From Secundilactobacillus odoratitofui DSM 19909 = JCM 15043 (GTDB lineage: Bacteria > Bacillota > Bacilli > Lactobacillales > Lactobacillaceae): a stretch of DNA of 64,000 bases. The translations under genes were made by a program, and so were the position numbers. Below the pieces are notes generated by a model. That model did no database searches, was not told where the DNA came from, and saw only the letters and a list, made by a program, of their open reading frames with translations. The first letter of the stretch is position 1. Each line of letters begins with the position of its first letter. Location: positions 62,001 to 126,000 of the forward strand of contig NZ_AZEE01000030.1 of the NCBI RefSeq assembly GCF_001434895.1, given 5' to 3'. Shown here piece after piece: positions 26,603 through 35,192 of this stretch.

Positions 26603-27289
26603 ATGGCTTATCAGACACTTTTATTTGATATTGACGACACACTCTTAAATTTTCAGGCTGCTGAGAAGCAGGCAATGGTTGGGCTATTTCAAGAACTAAA
26701 TTTACCATTGAGTGATGATACTTATCGTTTTTATCATCACCGGAATGCTGAACTATGGCGACAATTTGAACTTGGTAATATTACTAAAACGGCGCTTTTG
26801 AGCAAGCGGTTCACGGATCTATTCGCCTATCTGGGCGAACCTGATGTGAATGGTCCGCAGATTGAAAAGCGTTACCGTCATTACCTATCAATGGGACACG
26901 AACCGATGCCCCACGCAACTGAGGTTCTGCAGGCGCTGAAGCCGCAACATGATTTGTACATTGTCACCAATGGCGTTGCTAAGACTCAGCAAAAGCGATT
27001 GGCAGAGTCCCACTTCGATCAATACTTCAACCAAGTGTTCATTTCGGAATTGATTGGCGCCCAAAAGCCGGAACCAGCTTTCTTTGAGCGGGCGACAAGT
27101 CAAATCAAGGCCTTTGATGCTAATCAAGCGCTCGTAATTGGCGATTCATTGAGTTCAGACATTAAGGGAGCCAATGCCGTTGGTATCGATTCTGTTTGGT
27201 TCAATCCACAACATCAAGCTAATCAAAGTGACGTTCGACCAACCTATGAAATTGATCAGTTGACGGATTTAACCCAAATCGTTGCCTAA
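26603..27289 (+). CDS. YjjG-family HAD nucleotidase
   Basis: 228 residues with HAD motif I DIDDTLLNF (D9, D11), motif II YIVTNGV, Lys in GAQKPEPAFF and motif IV VIGDSLSSDIKGA. The overall order matches the YjjG-type noncanonical pyrimidine nucleotidases, which dephosphorylate nucleoside monophosphates. AAGGGG precedes the ATG. It probably shares a transcript with the upstream exporter. Its stop overlaps the end of a convergent small gene. Confidence 0.82.
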   Translation: MAYQTLLFDIDDTLLNFQAAEKQAMVGLFQELNLPLSDDTYRFYHHRNAELWRQFELGNITKTALLSKRFTDLFAYLGEPDVNGPQIEKRYRHYLSMGHEPMPHATEVLQALKPQHDLYIVTNGVAKTQQKRLAESHFDQYFNQVFISELIGAQKPEPAFFERATSQIKAFDANQALVIGDSLSSDIKGANAVGIDSVWFNPQHQANQSDVRPTYEIDQLTDLTQIVA

Positions 27290-27441
27290 CGGTGCTTTTT
27301 AAACAATGATTTAAACCACGATGTCGCCCAGCCGAATAGCGGTCCCCAATCCATAAGGCCGCCAGAGCTAGGCGGCGTTTTAACCTTAACGTTAATTTCG
27401 GGCATACTGTGTTTTACCGATTTTTTTGGTTGACTTGGCAT
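27286..27441 (-). CDS. Small basic protein, 51 residues, unknown function
   Basis: An open frame begins with ATG at 27441, preceded by AGGAGG at good spacing, and runs MPSQPKKSVKHSMPE, a Pro/Ser-rich middle (KTPPSSGGLM), then an amphipathic tail with three tryptophans ending WFKSLFKKHR. Its stop overlaps the end of the convergent phosphatase gene by four bases. The strong ribosome site and sensible composition support it as real. The C-terminal part looks able to associate with membranes. Confidence 0.65.
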   Translation of the reverse strand: MPSQPKKSVKHSMPEINVKVKTPPSSGGLMDWGPLFGWATSWFKSLFKKHR

Positions 27442-27558
27442 GGTTAGTCCTCCTGTAGATGTAGTATAATAGATTCACTATAGGCGATTCTAAACGGTTT
27501 CTCAAGTGAGTGACTACGAACGCTGATCGGATGGCATTAAATGAAAGGTGGCGCTTAA

Positions 27559-28725
27559 TTGAATTCAATCATGAGTGATTTACGATACGCATTGCAGCGC
27601 AAAGTGCTAGTTAATGTGTATCAACAAAAGCAAGACGTGGTGTACACCGGTTATGTGACCATCGTGGATGATTCAGGCATTATTCTCACCACCTTTGATG
27701 ATGGTGGAAGCGAAGATGGTGCCGTGTATTTGACTTATGCGGTGATTGAGCTTGTCGAATTTGATAGCGACGACCTCGACAACATGCGGTTTCGGATTGA
27801 AATTGCGGCGCAACAGACAGCAGTGTCTTATGGTCGGATGACCACTGACTTTAATTTAAAGCGACCACTGATTCGTCAAGTGCTTGAAACTTCGATGATT
27901 GAAGAGAGCGTCGTCATGGTCTTGGATCGTAACAGCGGCGAATTAAACGAAGGGACAGTCACCCGGATTTCAGACCACGATTTTGATTTTCAAATTTTTG
28001 ATAAGTTTCAACTCGAAAATCACCCTAAATTAGTATTGCCGTTCGATGAGGTTGAACTGGTTGAGTTTGAGGGTAAGGAGTTAACGTTGCAAACTGCGGC
28101 AATGGGCTATTTGGAAACAATGGCTAGTGTCGAGACCAACCGAGTGACAAGTTTAACGTCAATTGCGAAGGCCTTAGCGCACGCGCAACAAACCAAGCAG
28201 TTGATCTCATTGAACCCGGTGGCTGATGAAGGCATGTTTTTTGTTGGCCGTGTGAATACGTTAAGTGCTGACAGTGTCATTATTGATTTGGTGGATATGA
28301 CGGGTCAATTTGGCGGCTACTGGTTGGTTAAGTTACCAGCCATCGCCCAGGTGATTACCCAGTCTGACTACTTGAACGTCATCGATACCTATATTGCAAT
28401 TGACCAGCGCTTGGGCGTTGGTGTGCAGCCAGGATTGAACGACGAACGGTTGTTTGACGCAACGACTGATCTCTTTCAAACCGTCCTGTCACAAGCAGCA
28501 GCGTTTCACCACGTGATTCGCTTGCAGCTGACGGATGACCAAAGCGTGGTGGGCTATCTCAGTAAGTATGGTAACCACCAAGTGATTTTTCATCAGGTAG
28601 AACAGGGGACCGTTATTGATCCAATGGGCACCATGCTTGAACTGGCAGATATTGAAGAGGTGGCGTTTGACTACCTTGATGCAATGCTGACAGAAAAACA
28701 ACTCCGTAATCAGGGGGAACTCTAG
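27559..28725 (+). CDS. Protein with four tandem beta-domain repeats, unknown function
   Basis: 388-residue acidic cytosolic protein. Four similar units of about 60 residues, at roughly 15-75, 116-176, 213-273 and 318-374, each run: hydrophobic strand, xGxV, acidic turn, a strand pair, then a final VxFxxxxL motif (ELVEFDSDDL, ELVEFEGKEL, QVITQSDYL, EVAFDYLDAM). The spacing resembles small barrel (Sm-like) folds, but that is inference. The TTG start has AAAGGTGG nine bases upstream. A two-TM protein gene follows after 12 bases. Confidence 0.65.
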   Translation: MNSIMSDLRYALQRKVLVNVYQQKQDVVYTGYVTIVDDSGIILTTFDDGGSEDGAVYLTYAVIELVEFDSDDLDNMRFRIEIAAQQTAVSYGRMTTDFNLKRPLIRQVLETSMIEESVVMVLDRNSGELNEGTVTRISDHDFDFQIFDKFQLENHPKLVLPFDEVELVEFEGKELTLQTAAMGYLETMASVETNRVTSLTSIAKALAHAQQTKQLISLNPVADEGMFFVGRVNTLSADSVIIDLVDMTGQFGGYWLVKLPAIAQVITQSDYLNVIDTYIAIDQRLGVGVQPGLNDERLFDATTDLFQTVLSQAAAFHHVIRLQLTDDQSVVGYLSKYGNHQVIFHQVEQGTVIDPMGTMLELADIEEVAFDYLDAMLTEKQLRNQGEL

Positions 28726-28737
28726 GAGGGATTCAGT

Positions 28738-29100
28738 TTGTTTGAAAAATGGCAGCAACTACCCAAGTGGTTTCGAGATACCATGCAGATTATCGTACCG
28801 ATGGCCATCTTGTTGATTATCTACGACCTACTGGCACCACAGTTGACGCACCAACCGTACTCAATCAACACGATTATTTCGTTCCCATTTCAAGTCATCG
28901 GTGGGTTCATTCTTGTAGCAATTTACAATGTGATTAAAATCAGGTCGCGTGAAAAAGAATGTGCTCAAAAAGCTGAGGCGCAGCGAATTGAAAAACTACG
29001 TAAACAACAGCAAGCTAAGCAGCATGCTGAAAATTCTCAGCGTAATCAAGCGGTCAAGCAACATCGACCAGCAGAAGATCATACCAATCCTCGCGAATAA
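28738..29100 (+). CDS. Membrane protein with charged cytosolic tail
   Basis: 120 residues: two membrane segments (about 15-33 and 44-67), then a Lys/Gln/Glu-rich tail (RSREKECAQKAEAQRIEKL onward) likely to form a helix. TTG start with AGGAGGG nine bases upstream. Its position 12 bases after the four-repeat gene suggests a two-gene operon, closed by the terminator at 29104-29149. Function unknown. Confidence 0.65.
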   Translation: MFEKWQQLPKWFRDTMQIIVPMAILLIIYDLLAPQLTHQPYSINTIISFPFQVIGGFILVAIYNVIKIRSREKECAQKAEAQRIEKLRKQQQAKQHAENSQRNQAVKQHRPAEDHTNPRE

Positions 29101-29103
29101 ACG

Positions 29104-29149
29104 AACACCCACCCAAGTCAGCTTTTCAGACTTGGGTGGGTGTTTTTTT
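29104..29149. terminator. Bidirectional terminator before degV-like gene
   Basis: AACACCCACCCAAGTC pairs perfectly with GACTTGGGTGGGTGTT around a nine-base loop, with T7 downstream. Confidence 0.92.
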
Positions 29150-29168
29150 AAGGTCCAATTGACGTTGA

Positions 29169-30008
29169 TTAATCCGTGTAGAATTCTACGGCCAGTGCCC
29201 CAACGCTAGTGTAAGTGCTGATGACGGGTCCAGCTTCATGAATCGTGACCAAGGTGTTGGGTAATGCTGCTTTAATCCGATTGGCAATTTCACTGGTTTG
29301 AGTCAAATTATCGACGTGAGTTAAACCAACCTTTGGTGGTGCGACCTCAATAATATGATCGATGAGTTCATCAAGTTGTTTTTTGATGAAGCGTTTACCA
29401 CGTCCCTTAGCCGCCACTCTTAACTCGCCATCGACCACTTCGGCAACCACTTTAATATTGAGCAAGTTGGCGATGCCGCCAGCAGCTTTGGAGATTCGAC
29501 CACCTTTAATGAGATTTTCCAAGGTATTGAGGTAAACGTAAATCTCAGTGTGGGTACGGTGCAAGTCAATCGCATTGATGATATTTTCAAGTGGTGCACC
29601 GTTTTTAGCTAATTTTGCAGCGGTGATAACTTGAAAGGCGAGTCCACGGTCGATAGAAAGGGTGTCCACAACGGTTACTTTTGTGTCAGTCATATCTGCT
29701 GCCTGACGGGCAGCGTTAACTGTGCCACTTAGAAAATGGGTCAGGTTCAAGCACAAAACTTCATCACCATTTTCGCCCAGCCGATCGAACACTTCCAAAA
29801 ATTGACCAATTGAAGGTTGACTGGTTTTAGGTAGCTCTTCATCATTCACTAAGTGACTTAAAAATTCAGCATTCGTAATTTGAACACCATCATTTAAAAA
29901 CTCTTGTGTGCCTAAGCGGACGATTAAGGGCACGATGGTGATGGGTAAATCGGCTAATTCAGATTCGGTAAGCTGGACGGTTGAATCCGTCACGATTTGA
30001 ATTGACAT
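29169..30008 (-). CDS. DegV-family fatty-acid-binding protein
   Basis: 279 residues of the DegV family: N-terminal IVTDSTVQLTESE, the TSQPSIGQF segment contacting lipid, SGTVNAARQAA, and GGRISKAAG in the second domain. Such proteins bind fatty acids, and some (FakB) hand them to the FakA kinase for phospholipid synthesis. No fakA gene is in the window. AGAGGTG precedes the ATG. Confidence 0.9.
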   Translation of the reverse strand: MSIQIVTDSTVQLTESELADLPITIVPLIVRLGTQEFLNDGVQITNAEFLSHLVNDEELPKTSQPSIGQFLEVFDRLGENGDEVLCLNLTHFLSGTVNAARQAADMTDTKVTVVDTLSIDRGLAFQVITAAKLAKNGAPLENIINAIDLHRTHTEIYVYLNTLENLIKGGRISKAAGGIANLLNIKVVAEVVDGELRVAAKGRGKRFIKKQLDELIDHIIEVAPPKVGLTHVDNLTQTSEIANRIKAALPNTLVTIHEAGPVISTYTSVGALAVEFYTD

Positions 30009-30186
30009 GATGACACCTCTTCTTAAAGATTAAGGGTATTAACTAGTTGATTAATTGACTGTCGCGACCTGGTGACGCGTAATCAAGCGTTGATTCATTC
30101 CCGAAAATAACTTTTGGCGGTATACTAACAATATGCACTAGCAGTATTATAACGTAAAATATCATAAAAACGAAGGATGATTAAAA

Positions 30187-30363
30187 ATGGCCGAATCTAA
30201 GAAGCAAGTCCCCGACGAAGCGCCATCTAAGACAAAACAGCCATTGAACCTAAATGATTTGGCATCAAACCCGATGCGAGTAGGGATGGCGAGATTGTCA
30301 AAGCAAGCTAAAGGTGACGTTAAACAAAAGAAAAGTAAGAAAAAGCATTGGTGGTCGAGATAA
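30187..30363 (+). CDS. Small basic protein, 58 residues, unknown function
   Basis: An open frame from ATG at 30187 with an AAGGATGA ribosome-like site: MAESKKQVPDEAPSKTK, a short helix NLNDLASNPMRVGMARL, then a Lys-rich tail ending KKKHWWSR. It ends 16 bases before the macro-domain gene and is probably cotranscribed with it. Composition suggests a nucleic-acid- or membrane-associated small protein; no family recognised. Confidence 0.6.
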   Translation: MAESKKQVPDEAPSKTKQPLNLNDLASNPMRVGMARLSKQAKGDVKQKKSKKKHWWSR

Positions 30364-30379
30364 AGTAAGGGGGACAAAC

Positions 30380-30871
30380 ATGGCGAACTTGACGATTAAA
30401 AAGGGTGATATTACAACTTTTCATGTGGATGCGATTGTTAACGCAGCCAACACTGGTTTGTTGGGTGGCGGTGGTGTTGACGGCGCGATTCATCGAGCAG
30501 CAGGACCAGAACTAGACGTTGCCTGTCGGAAACTGCATGGCTGTCCGACGGGTGAAGCCAAAACCACGCCTGGGTTTAATTTACCAGCTAAATTCGTGAT
30601 TCATACGCCAGGACCAATTTGGCGTGACGGGTCGTTTGAGGAAGCAAAATTGCTAAAGAATTGCTATACCAACAGTTTAAAGCAGGCAGTAGCCCATCAC
30701 TGCCAGACGGTTGCATTCCCATCAATTAGTACTGGTGTTTATCGATATCCGCTCAATGCGGCCTGCAAAATTGCTGTGAAGACGATTGAAGCCTTTAGTG
30801 TGCCACTTGATGTCACAATGGTTTGCTACGATGATCAAACTTACCGGGCTTTTTTAGCCGCAATGAAATAA
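30380..30871 (+). CDS. Macro-domain protein, probable ADP-ribose/O-acetyl-ADP-ribose deacetylase
   Basis: 163 residues with the macro-domain signature: VNAANTGLLGGGGVDGAIH near residues 22-40, PTGEAKTTPGFNLPAKFVIHT, and AFPSISTGVYRYP. It resembles YmdB-type enzymes that remove O-acetyl-ADP-ribose or mono-ADP-ribose. AAGGGGG lies ahead of the ATG at 30380; the open frame continues upstream to 30314 through the previous gene but without a ribosome site. Confidence 0.9.
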   Translation: MANLTIKKGDITTFHVDAIVNAANTGLLGGGGVDGAIHRAAGPELDVACRKLHGCPTGEAKTTPGFNLPAKFVIHTPGPIWRDGSFEEAKLLKNCYTNSLKQAVAHHCQTVAFPSISTGVYRYPLNAACKIAVKTIEAFSVPLDVTMVCYDDQTYRAFLAAMK

Positions 30872-30914
30872 GGGAAAGCTAGTGAAACAACCTTTTTAGA
30901 AGTTCTCTGGTCAG

Positions 30915-30967
30915 TAAAAAAGTGTTATGCCGAATTTTTGGTTAAAAATCGACACAACACTTTTTTA
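30915..30967. terminator. Bidirectional terminator after the macro-domain gene
   Basis: AAAAAAGTGTT pairs with AACACTTTTTT, extended by short inner pairs, between convergent genes. Confidence 0.85.
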
Positions 30968-30998
30968 ATGGCTTAGATAAGCTGGTTCGGCTGGGCGA

Positions 30999-32159
30999 TT
31001 ACTGGCGATTTGTGCTGGTCAATTTTTCGTGCATAATCGCCATCAAAATTAACAGAATCATTAAATCAACAGGAAGCCAGGACACTGAAATTTGATTGGC
31101 AATGATACCGAACAACGGTGGCATCATGCAGGTACCAACGTAGGCACTGGCCATTTGGACACCGATAATCGATTGTGAATGAGAAATACCAAAGTGGTGT
31201 GGTGTCGCGTGTAAAATTGCGGGGAAAATAGGTGCACAGCCAAAACCAATCAGTCCAAAGCCAAGGAGGGCACTTGTTTCGCCAAGTGGTAATAACAGCG
31301 CCACAACACCCACGAGCAAGAGTGTTTCACCAAGACGGACCATTTGCTGGTCATTAATTCGAAGACTTAAAAAACCAGACAGTAATCGACCAATTGAAAT
31401 CCCAATATAAAAGAGGCTGGCCAGTGCAGCCGCGGTTTTTGAAGGCACATTCTTCGCAAGGACCAGGTAGCTGCTTGCCCATAAACCAGTTGTTTGTTCA
31501 ATCGCACTATAACAAAAAAACGTGATCATGCTGAATTTAACACCTGGCAGCGTGATGGTCTGTATTAAACTTAGTGGTTGTCTGACGATGGTGGAATCCG
31601 TTGTGGCATTTTGAGGTGCTTGCCAGAGTGGTAAGCTCAAAAATAAGATGAAGGTTAAGACAACTTGAAAAATGGCAATGTATGCATAGCCGGCATGCCA
31701 AGATTGGCCGTGACTTAAAGCGAGTCCCATGACTGAAGGCCCTAGGGCAGCGCCAATTCCCCAAAAGGCATGTAGCCAGTTCATGTGACTACTGGCAAAG
31801 TGAATTGCAACGTAATTATTAATCGAGGCATCCACACTACCTGCGCCTAGACCATACGGAATGGCCCATAAACACAGCACCCAAAACAGGTGTGACGTTG
31901 AGAAACCAAACAACGCTATCGCCGTGAGCAAGACACTCAGTGAGGTGACTTTACCAGTGCCAAGTCTGCTCGTTAATCGTGCACTGAGTAGGCTGGAAAC
32001 GATGGTGCCAAGTGCGATGATCATCGAAATAATGCCGGCATATGAAAGCGGTACGTTGAAACCGTGGTACATGACCGGCCAGGCTGATCCAAGTAGTGCA
32101 TCTGGCAGACCGAGGCTGATGAAGGCTAAGTAAATAATGGGTAATAATAGGCTAACCAT
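30999..32159 (-). CDS. MFS transporter, substrate unknown
   Basis: 386 residues with about 12 membrane segments. The N-terminal half carries AFISLGLPDALLGSAWPVM and ARLTSRLGTGKVTSL (motif A-like), as in FucP/BMMP-type MFS proteins. Sugar or other metabolite transport is possible; nothing adjacent indicates the substrate. AAAGGAG precedes the ATG. Confidence 0.8.
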   Translation of the reverse strand: MVSLLLPIIYLAFISLGLPDALLGSAWPVMYHGFNVPLSYAGIISMIIALGTIVSSLLSARLTSRLGTGKVTSLSVLLTAIALFGFSTSHLFWVLCLWAIPYGLGAGSVDASINNYVAIHFASSHMNWLHAFWGIGAALGPSVMGLALSHGQSWHAGYAYIAIFQVVLTFILFLSLPLWQAPQNATTDSTIVRQPLSLIQTITLPGVKFSMITFFCYSAIEQTTGLWASSYLVLAKNVPSKTAAALASLFYIGISIGRLLSGFLSLRINDQQMVRLGETLLLVGVVALLLPLGETSALLGFGLIGFGCAPIFPAILHATPHHFGISHSQSIIGVQMASAYVGTCMMPPLFGIIANQISVSWLPVDLMILLILMAIMHEKLTSTNRQ

Positions 32160-32224
32160 ACGTAACTCCTTTATTGTTGCAAAGTATGTAGTTGTTGCGT
32201 GATTGCGCGCAAATTCTCATGATA

Positions 32225-32265
32225 GAAAAAAACAGTTGTTACTCGTTAAAGAGCAACAACTGTTT
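32225..32265 (-). terminator. Terminator after the LBP_cg2779-like gene
   Basis: AACAGTTGTT pairs with AACAACTGTT, with inner CTC/GAG. Read on the minus strand it ends in T7. It lies between the small gene and the MFS gene. Confidence 0.82.
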
Positions 32266-32305
32266 GTCCTGAAATTTGCCTAAATAATGCGATGTGTCCC
32301 GTTAA

Positions 32306-32494
32306 TCAGTTAACACCGATAAAGTGGGTCAACACGGCAACTTCTTCAGTTGATGGTTGGGTCTCCATTGACTTGATATTGTGTAATCGTTCCACTGTAA
32401 TGTGAAGATTTAAGGCCAGTTCAGTATCCGTTAGATTATGCTTCTTTTGATATTGAATAATCTTTTCAGCAATGTCGCTTAATTCTTGCTCCAT
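32306..32494 (-). CDS. LBP_cg2779-type small helix-turn-helix protein
   Basis: 62 residues, helical, with an XRE-like core (DTELALNLHITVERLHNIKS) followed by PSTEEVAVLTHFI. It looks like the short LBP_cg2779 family known only from lactobacilli. DNA binding is plausible but the domain is shorter than a usual HTH_3. GGAGGT precedes the ATG, and it has its own terminator. Confidence 0.7.
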   Translation of the reverse strand: MEQELSDIAEKIIQYQKKHNLTDTELALNLHITVERLHNIKSMETQPSTEEVAVLTHFIGVN

Positions 32495-32699
32495 AATATA
32501 CCTCCGCCTGATGTGACTTAAAACTAAACAAAACTATCTCTACACACCATTATAAACGTTTCTGCGAAAATAGTCCCATTTTTTCGACTGAGTGAATTTT
32601 GTCATGATTTGTTAATACAACGCAATTTAGGTGTAACGGTTTCGTGATGTAAACTTTGTATGATTAAGGGGTTCAATTATTAACATGAGGTGATTTTTT

Positions 32700-33314
32700 A
32701 TGAAATTAACACAACAATTATTAGTTTTGGCTGCGGCCACGACTCTATTTGGAACGACCGTTGTTTCAGCTTCTGCAGCCACGACTGACTCGACAACGAT
32801 TCAGGCACTCCCTAACCAAGCGGCCACCAAGGCTGCCCATGATGCCGTCAATCAAGATGCGTCGACTACTCAGACGTCTTCTGCTGCAACTAACACGACT
32901 TCAACCGATAGTGCGACGGTAACAACGGCTTCCAGTACGGCCACGACTTCCCGTGCCAAAGCGGTGGTGGCACTCGCCAAAAAATTAGCGACTGAAAGCA
33001 TTCCTTACGTGTGGGGTGGTGAATCATTGAGCGGAATGGATTGCTCCGGTTTAACCGATTACGTTTACGCTCACGCGGCTAATGTTAGCCTGGGTCACTA
33101 CACTGTTACACAAGAAGGCAAGGTCACTAAAAAAGCCGTTTCAGCTGCACAACCAGGTGATTTACTCTTCTGGGGTAAGGCCGGTGCAACATATCACGTT
33201 GCGATTTACATTGGTAACAATCAGTTTGTTGCGGCACCACAGCCAGGCCAAAACGTTGAAGTTGAGACCATCAGTTCTTACTTCATGCCAAGTTTTGCTG
33301 GAACGGTTAAGTAA
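32700..33314 (+). CDS. Secreted NlpC/P60 peptidoglycan endopeptidase
   Basis: 204 residues: signal peptide (1-27, SASA-A), a Ser/Thr/Ala-rich linker to about 85, and a C-terminal NlpC/P60 domain with catalytic C115 (MDCSGLTDYVY) and H166 (YHVAIYIG). The third polar catalytic position, His/Asn in most members, is Ala178 here (FVAAP). Expected to cleave stem peptides in cell wall. AGGTGA precedes the ATG; no strong terminator is seen after it. Confidence 0.86.
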   Translation: MKLTQQLLVLAAATTLFGTTVVSASAATTDSTTIQALPNQAATKAAHDAVNQDASTTQTSSAATNTTSTDSATVTTASSTATTSRAKAVVALAKKLATESIPYVWGGESLSGMDCSGLTDYVYAHAANVSLGHYTVTQEGKVTKKAVSAAQPGDLLFWGKAGATYHVAIYIGNNQFVAAPQPGQNVEVETISSYFMPSFAGTVK

Positions 33315-33462
33315 ACTTCGTTTAATTTTCGTGCCAAAGACCAAGTCGTAATCTTCATGTCCCTGAATGCGTTTTAAGGTTTACATGGTATAATGAACCT
33401 GTAGAAAAAGCGCAGATAAAAGGGGGGTAGGCAATCCTGATTGCTTGGGAAAGCCGATTAAA

Positions 33463-34020
33463 ATGAAAAACGTCATTAAACTGGTATTACCAATTGCTGT
33501 CATTGGCTTGTTAGCTGGTTGCGGTGGGCAGTCGCAAGCGACGCATGACAGTTCGAATAAAACGACCTCAAGTCGATCGTCAAGCAAGCAGTCAAGCTCA
33601 AAGACTAGTTCAGATGAATCGACGAGTACTTCTGAAAGTCAGAGTAGTGAATCGACCTCGAGTCAGTCTAGTTCCAGTCAGAGTTCACAGAGCGCACAAC
33701 AATCGAGCGGTCAGCAATCTTCGCGAAGTACAGCTAAAGCTACGCCAGCTATCTCTCAAAAAACGCTGGCTAGTCGAATTACGCGGTTGTTGAGTAATCA
33801 GTATGCACCACAAGATTTATCGATGCAGTTCAGTCAATCTCAGGCTGGCACTTACACAGTTCAAGTTACTGAAAATCATCAATCTGCTAATATGAAGGCC
33901 CAGGGCGCTGATCCGAACACCAGCCCAACAGTGGCTTGGTTCCAGACGAATAGTAAGGGACAGTTACTTGAGTCCAAGGACGGTGGCGCAACTTATGCGG
34001 TTGTCGGCAATGCCTACTAG
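33463..34020 (+). CDS. Secreted lipoprotein with serine-rich linker
   Basis: 185 residues: lipobox LLAGC (C20) after a short signal, then about 80 residues almost purely Ser/Gln/Thr/Glu (a wall-spanning linker), then a C-terminal domain from about 100 (ASRITRLLSNQYAPQDLSM to the end) of unknown function. The ATG at 33463 gives a proper lipoprotein signal; an in-frame TTG at 33445 is an alternative. TATAAT occurs about 70 bases upstream. A terminator follows at 34039-34084. Confidence 0.75.
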   Translation: MKNVIKLVLPIAVIGLLAGCGGQSQATHDSSNKTTSSRSSSKQSSSKTSSDESTSTSESQSSESTSSQSSSSQSSQSAQQSSGQQSSRSTAKATPAISQKTLASRITRLLSNQYAPQDLSMQFSQSQAGTYTVQVTENHQSANMKAQGADPNTSPTVAWFQTNSKGQLLESKDGGATYAVVGNAY

Positions 34021-34038
34021 CTGGTTCAGTTATAAATA

Positions 34039-34084
34039 GAAAATGGCTCACGATTTCCAATTTGGAAGTCGTGAGCCATTTTCT
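34039..34084. terminator. Bidirectional terminator after the lipoprotein gene
   Basis: AGAAAATGGCTCACGA pairs with TCGTGAGCCATTTTCT, with inner TTCC/GGAA, between convergent genes. Confidence 0.92.
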
Positions 34085-34106
34085 ATGATCGCGGCAGTCG
34101 GTCGAA

Positions 34107-34457
34107 TTACCACATACCATGCTGATGTCGGACAGATGAGCGAATTTTGAACAATGAAACAATAAAGGCAAAAAATGCAATCGTTAAAATCACCGTCCAT
34201 AACCAGCTGTTGGTCTGAACCAAAACAAAATAACCGACCCCTATGGAACTAATGGCCGTCAGAGTCAATGAAAACCATAGCTTATTGAGACCATAAAAAG
34301 CATGGCCAACGGTGAGGACAACAGCACCGGTAAAGACTGATTCGGCACTAACGCCACTCCCAGACTGGTAAAAGAAACTGCCTGCCTCTAGCAAAAAGCC
34401 AAGGATCATCACGATGACACCAAAAGCAGTTGTGAATTTTAGTGGTTGACGTTCCAT
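34107..34457 (-). CDS. Small four-TM membrane protein, unknown function
   Basis: 116 residues with four hydrophobic segments (FGVIVMILGFLLEAGSFFY, VFTGAVVLTVGHAFYGL, LWFSLTLTAISSIGVGYFV, LWTVILTIAFFAFIVSLF) and a basic C-terminus. The ATG at 34457 is used because GAGGTG precedes it; an upstream extension to 34490 has none. It lies 78 bases after ykoC, so partial cotranscription is possible. Confidence 0.65.
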   Translation of the reverse strand: MERQPLKFTTAFGVIVMILGFLLEAGSFFYQSGSGVSAESVFTGAVVLTVGHAFYGLNKLWFSLTLTAISSIGVGYFVLVQTNSWLWTVILTIAFFAFIVSLFKIRSSVRHQHGMW

Positions 34458-34535
34458 ATTGATCACCTCTTTATGCCTATTATAGTGCATTTGGTTTGAT
34501 ATGGCGCGTTAAATGCTGGTGTGGTAATTGGGCCG

Positions 34536-35192
34536 CTATTGAAGGTGGAGTCCAAAGAGGGCCACTTGAAGCAACGCCAAACTGACGATCAGGATACCCC
34601 AGTCCCACCAACGAATCTGAATTTGAGTGTAATAACTTCTAGGCGCATCTTCGACAAAACCGTGAGACGTCATGGCTTCAGCCAGATTTTCGGACCAACT
34701 CAGGGAGGCAAGAATCGCTTTGAAATAAAGCTGCGGTGACCAAAAGTGAAGCTGTTGGCCACGCATGTTACCGGCAGCACGAATGATATTAACTTCACTA
34801 ATAATTTTGGGTAGCAAGTTAAAGGCACCTAAAAAGCCATACGCGAACTTACTAGGAATGTGCGCATTTTGTTCCAGCGACATGACCAGGTCAGAAACTT
34901 GCGTCGTCAAAGTGGCCGCCGAACCAACGAAAACGTACGCGTAGATCCGGGTGAAGAGCACTAAGGCAAAGTGAGTGCCAGCGTTGGATTGTAACAAGAT
35001 GGCAACTGCTAGTGCGACAGCCGGAATGAGTGGTACGACGAAAAGTAAGGCAAGTCGTTTGATTGAAGGTCGACTTGCAAGAATAATGATCAAGCCGATG
35101 ACGGCGAGCAAGACGTTCACCATCCAAACATTAGTGAACGAAATTTCGAGCGCAATTAAAATGGCAAGTAAGAATTTTAAACTGGGATTCAC
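34536..35192 (-). CDS. ykoC: ECF transporter transmembrane component (EcfT/YkoC-like)
   Basis: 218 residues with about five hydrophobic segments and the T-component coupling region (IRAAGNMRGQQL and AEAMTSHGFVEDAPRS, matching the two Ala-Arg-Gly-type motifs that contact the ATPases). GTG start overlapping the ykoD stop as GTGA, with GGAGG in the ykoD tail. It is last of ykoE-D-C under a TPP riboswitch, so it belongs to a thiamine or hydroxymethylpyrimidine importer. Confidence 0.85.
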   Translation of the reverse strand: MNPSLKFLLAILIALEISFTNVWMVNVLLAVIGLIIILASRPSIKRLALLFVVPLIPAVALAVAILLQSNAGTHFALVLFTRIYAYVFVGSAATLTTQVSDLVMSLEQNAHIPSKFAYGFLGAFNLLPKIISEVNIIRAAGNMRGQQLHFWSPQLYFKAILASLSWSENLAEAMTSHGFVEDAPRSYYTQIQIRWWDWGILIVSLALLQVALFGLHLQ

